Assembly (NCBI GenBank): GCA_002393975.1
Contig: DGSM01000016.1
Span: 1 to 5,790 of the forward strand
Length of the DNA: 5,790 nt
Origin: Clostridiales bacterium UBA4362
GTDB taxonomy: Bacteria; Bacillota; Clostridia; TANB77; CAG-508
Reading direction: 5' to 3'
The notes beneath the pieces are model-generated. The model saw only the letters and a program-made list of their open reading frames with translations. It was not told the origin of the DNA and did not search any database. Made by a program: the position numbers and the translations under genes. Each line of letters begins with the position of its first letter. Positions within the stretch are counted from its first letter, which is position 1. Shown in pieces: positions 4,887-5,790 of this stretch.

Positions 4887-5447
4887 ATGAAAAAGGAAAT
4901 AGAAAAGAAGAAAAGTGTAGGCTTTTGGATTTGGTGTTTTTTCGTATATTGTTTCATTGGATGGATATATGAAGTAATATGGGAATTCAAAGTTGGAAAT
5001 GGATTTGTTAATAGAGGCTTTTTATATGGACCTTATTTGCCTATATATGGTTTTGGAATATTGATCATGCTATTTGTACTTCAAAAACCATTAAAAGATA
5101 AGATAAAACTTTTTAAGAAGATAAATATTACTCCTTTAATTGTATTCGTTAGTGTATTTGTTATTGGGTCATTTGTTGAATATATAACAAGTTTCGTAAT
5201 GGAATTATTATTCCATAAAAGATGGTGGGATTATAGTTATGATTTGTTTAATATTAATGGTAGAGTTTCATTAAGAAATTCTCTATTACTAGCAATAGGT
5301 GGTACCTTATTAATATGTTTAGTCCAACCAATACTAGATAAAACTATTGGAAAATTATCTAAGAAAAAAGCAAATATATCTGGAGCTATTATTGCTACTA
5401 TAATGGTTGTAGATTTAATTATTACTATAATAGGATATGTAAAATAA
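4887..5447 (+). CDS. Putative ABC-transporter type IV (CmpB-like, PF06541) membrane protein
   Basis: The 186-aa protein matches my memory of the PF06541 family, small Firmicutes membrane proteins labelled putative ABC-transporter type IV although transport is not well shown. It has about five hydrophobic segments (roughly 11-32, 47-66, 82-108, 131-150, 165-184). Family-like motifs are GWIYEV (25-30), NRGFLYGPYLPIYGFG (42-57), a charged-aromatic loop with FVEYITS (97-103) and KRWWDYS (111-117), and NINGRVSLRNS (122-132). The N-terminus is lysine-rich and cytoplasmic. GAGG at 4874-4877 lies 9 bases before the ATG. Its stop overlaps the start of the phosphatase gene (TAATG), so the two are probably translationally coupled. 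Codons are strongly A+T-biased compared with hppA. No ATPase partner lies in the window. The family call is firm; the biological role is not known. Confidence 0.85.
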   Translation: MKKEIEKKKSVGFWIWCFFVYCFIGWIYEVIWEFKVGNGFVNRGFLYGPYLPIYGFGILIMLFVLQKPLKDKIKLFKKINITPLIVFVSVFVIGSFVEYITSFVMELLFHKRWWDYSYDLFNINGRVSLRNSLLLAIGGTLLICLVQPILDKTIGKLSKKKANISGAIIATIMVVDLIITIIGYVK

Positions 5448-5790
5448 TGATAAAAGTATTATTTGTATGTTTAGGAAATATTTGCAGGTCACCAATGGCT
5501 GAATTTATTTTCAAAGATATGGTGAAAAAATGTGGATTAGAAAAAGAATTTTTTATTGATTCAGCTGCTACTAGTTTTGAAGAAGTAGGAAATGGTTTAT
5601 ATTATGGAGCACAAGATAAGCTAAATGAAAAAGCAATTCCTTACACAAATCATAAGGCAAGAAGGATTACAGAAGAAGATTATAAAAAATTTGATTATAT
5701 CCTAGGAATGGAAGAGCGAAATATTACTAATATTAAAAGAATTGTTGGGGAAGATGTTGATAACAAAATATATAGACTTTTAGATTTTTC
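5447..5790 (+). CDS. Low-molecular-weight protein tyrosine phosphatase, C-terminus cut by window edge
   Basis: The first 114 residues of a cytoplasmic phosphatase of the LMW-PTP family are present, of about 150 usual. The catalytic P-loop C-LGNIC-R-S starts at Cys8, the nucleophile, with Arg14 binding phosphate and Ser15 after it, followed by PMAE. The conserved HKARR (69-73, family form HxAR) and the DYILGMEERN stretch (83-92) follow. The catalytic Asp of the DP(Y/F) motif lies beyond the edge. The P-loop residue equivalent to Thr11 of the arginine phosphatase YwlE is Ile12 here, which fits phosphotyrosine rather than phosphoarginine as substrate. Family SAGT is SAAT here (39-42). The ATG shares one base with the upstream stop (TAATG), with no separate strong ribosome binding site, so translation is probably coupled to the membrane protein. 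The strong A+T bias is shared with it. Confidence 0.93.
   Translation, partial: MIKVLFVCLGNICRSPMAEFIFKDMVKKCGLEKEFFIDSAATSFEEVGNGLYYGAQDKLNEKAIPYTNHKARRITEEDYKKFDYILGMEERNITNIKRIVGEDVDNKIYRLLDF

Noticed and set aside
1..5790. CRISPR arrays, tRNA or rRNA genes, insertion sequences, phage genes
   Set aside because: I looked for regularly spaced repeats, tRNA-like cloverleaf ends, transposase or integrase motifs and long terminal inverted repeats and saw none.

Overview
The window looks like the chromosome of a low-GC, Gram-positive anaerobe of the Clostridia type. The evidence is strong AGGAGG-class ribosome binding sites, short A+T-rich gaps with textbook sigma-A promoters, compact hairpin-plus-T-tract terminators, and a membrane pyrophosphatase gene of the type common in fermentative Clostridia. 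The species cannot be named from this sequence.

Layout, left to right. (1) A minus-strand gene for a small protein with an N-terminal cysteine cluster and a hydrophobic segment runs off the left edge (1-179). It is transcribed divergently from a 124-aa plus-strand protein of unknown function (383-757). (2) After a hairpin terminator and a very A+T-rich gap, a bidirectional terminator separates that gene from a convergent minus-strand gene for a 58-aa protein with evenly spaced cysteines (974-1150). (3) The centre is hppA (1316-3460, minus), a 714-aa ion-pumping pyrophosphatase with all family motifs. Residue signatures point to the K+-dependent class and probably to Na+ pumping. A previously easy-to-miss 47-codon reading frame (3471-3614) lies between the hppA promoter and hppA, and its stop codon overlaps the hppA ribosome binding site. 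(4) Two further minus-strand single genes follow: a 71-aa protein (3753-3968) and a 206-aa basic protein (4076-4696), both unrecognised. Each has its own promoter and terminator. The 206-aa gene has a hairpin leader that could compete for its ribosome binding site. (5) On the plus strand, a five-helix membrane protein of the putative ABC-transporter type IV (CmpB-like, PF06541) family (4887-5447) overlaps by one base a low-molecular-weight protein tyrosine phosphatase gene that is cut by the right edge (5447-5790).

Most genes are packed as single transcription units with their own promoter and terminator. The only evident multi-gene units are the 47-codon frame with hppA, and the membrane protein with the phosphatase. 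The last unit is much richer in A+T (about 25% G+C in two lines I counted, against about 48% in one hppA line), which suggests a different origin. There are no tRNA or rRNA genes, CRISPR arrays, insertion sequences or recognisable phage genes. The most interesting material is the set of small, well-signalled but unrecognised proteins and the two possible translational leaders.
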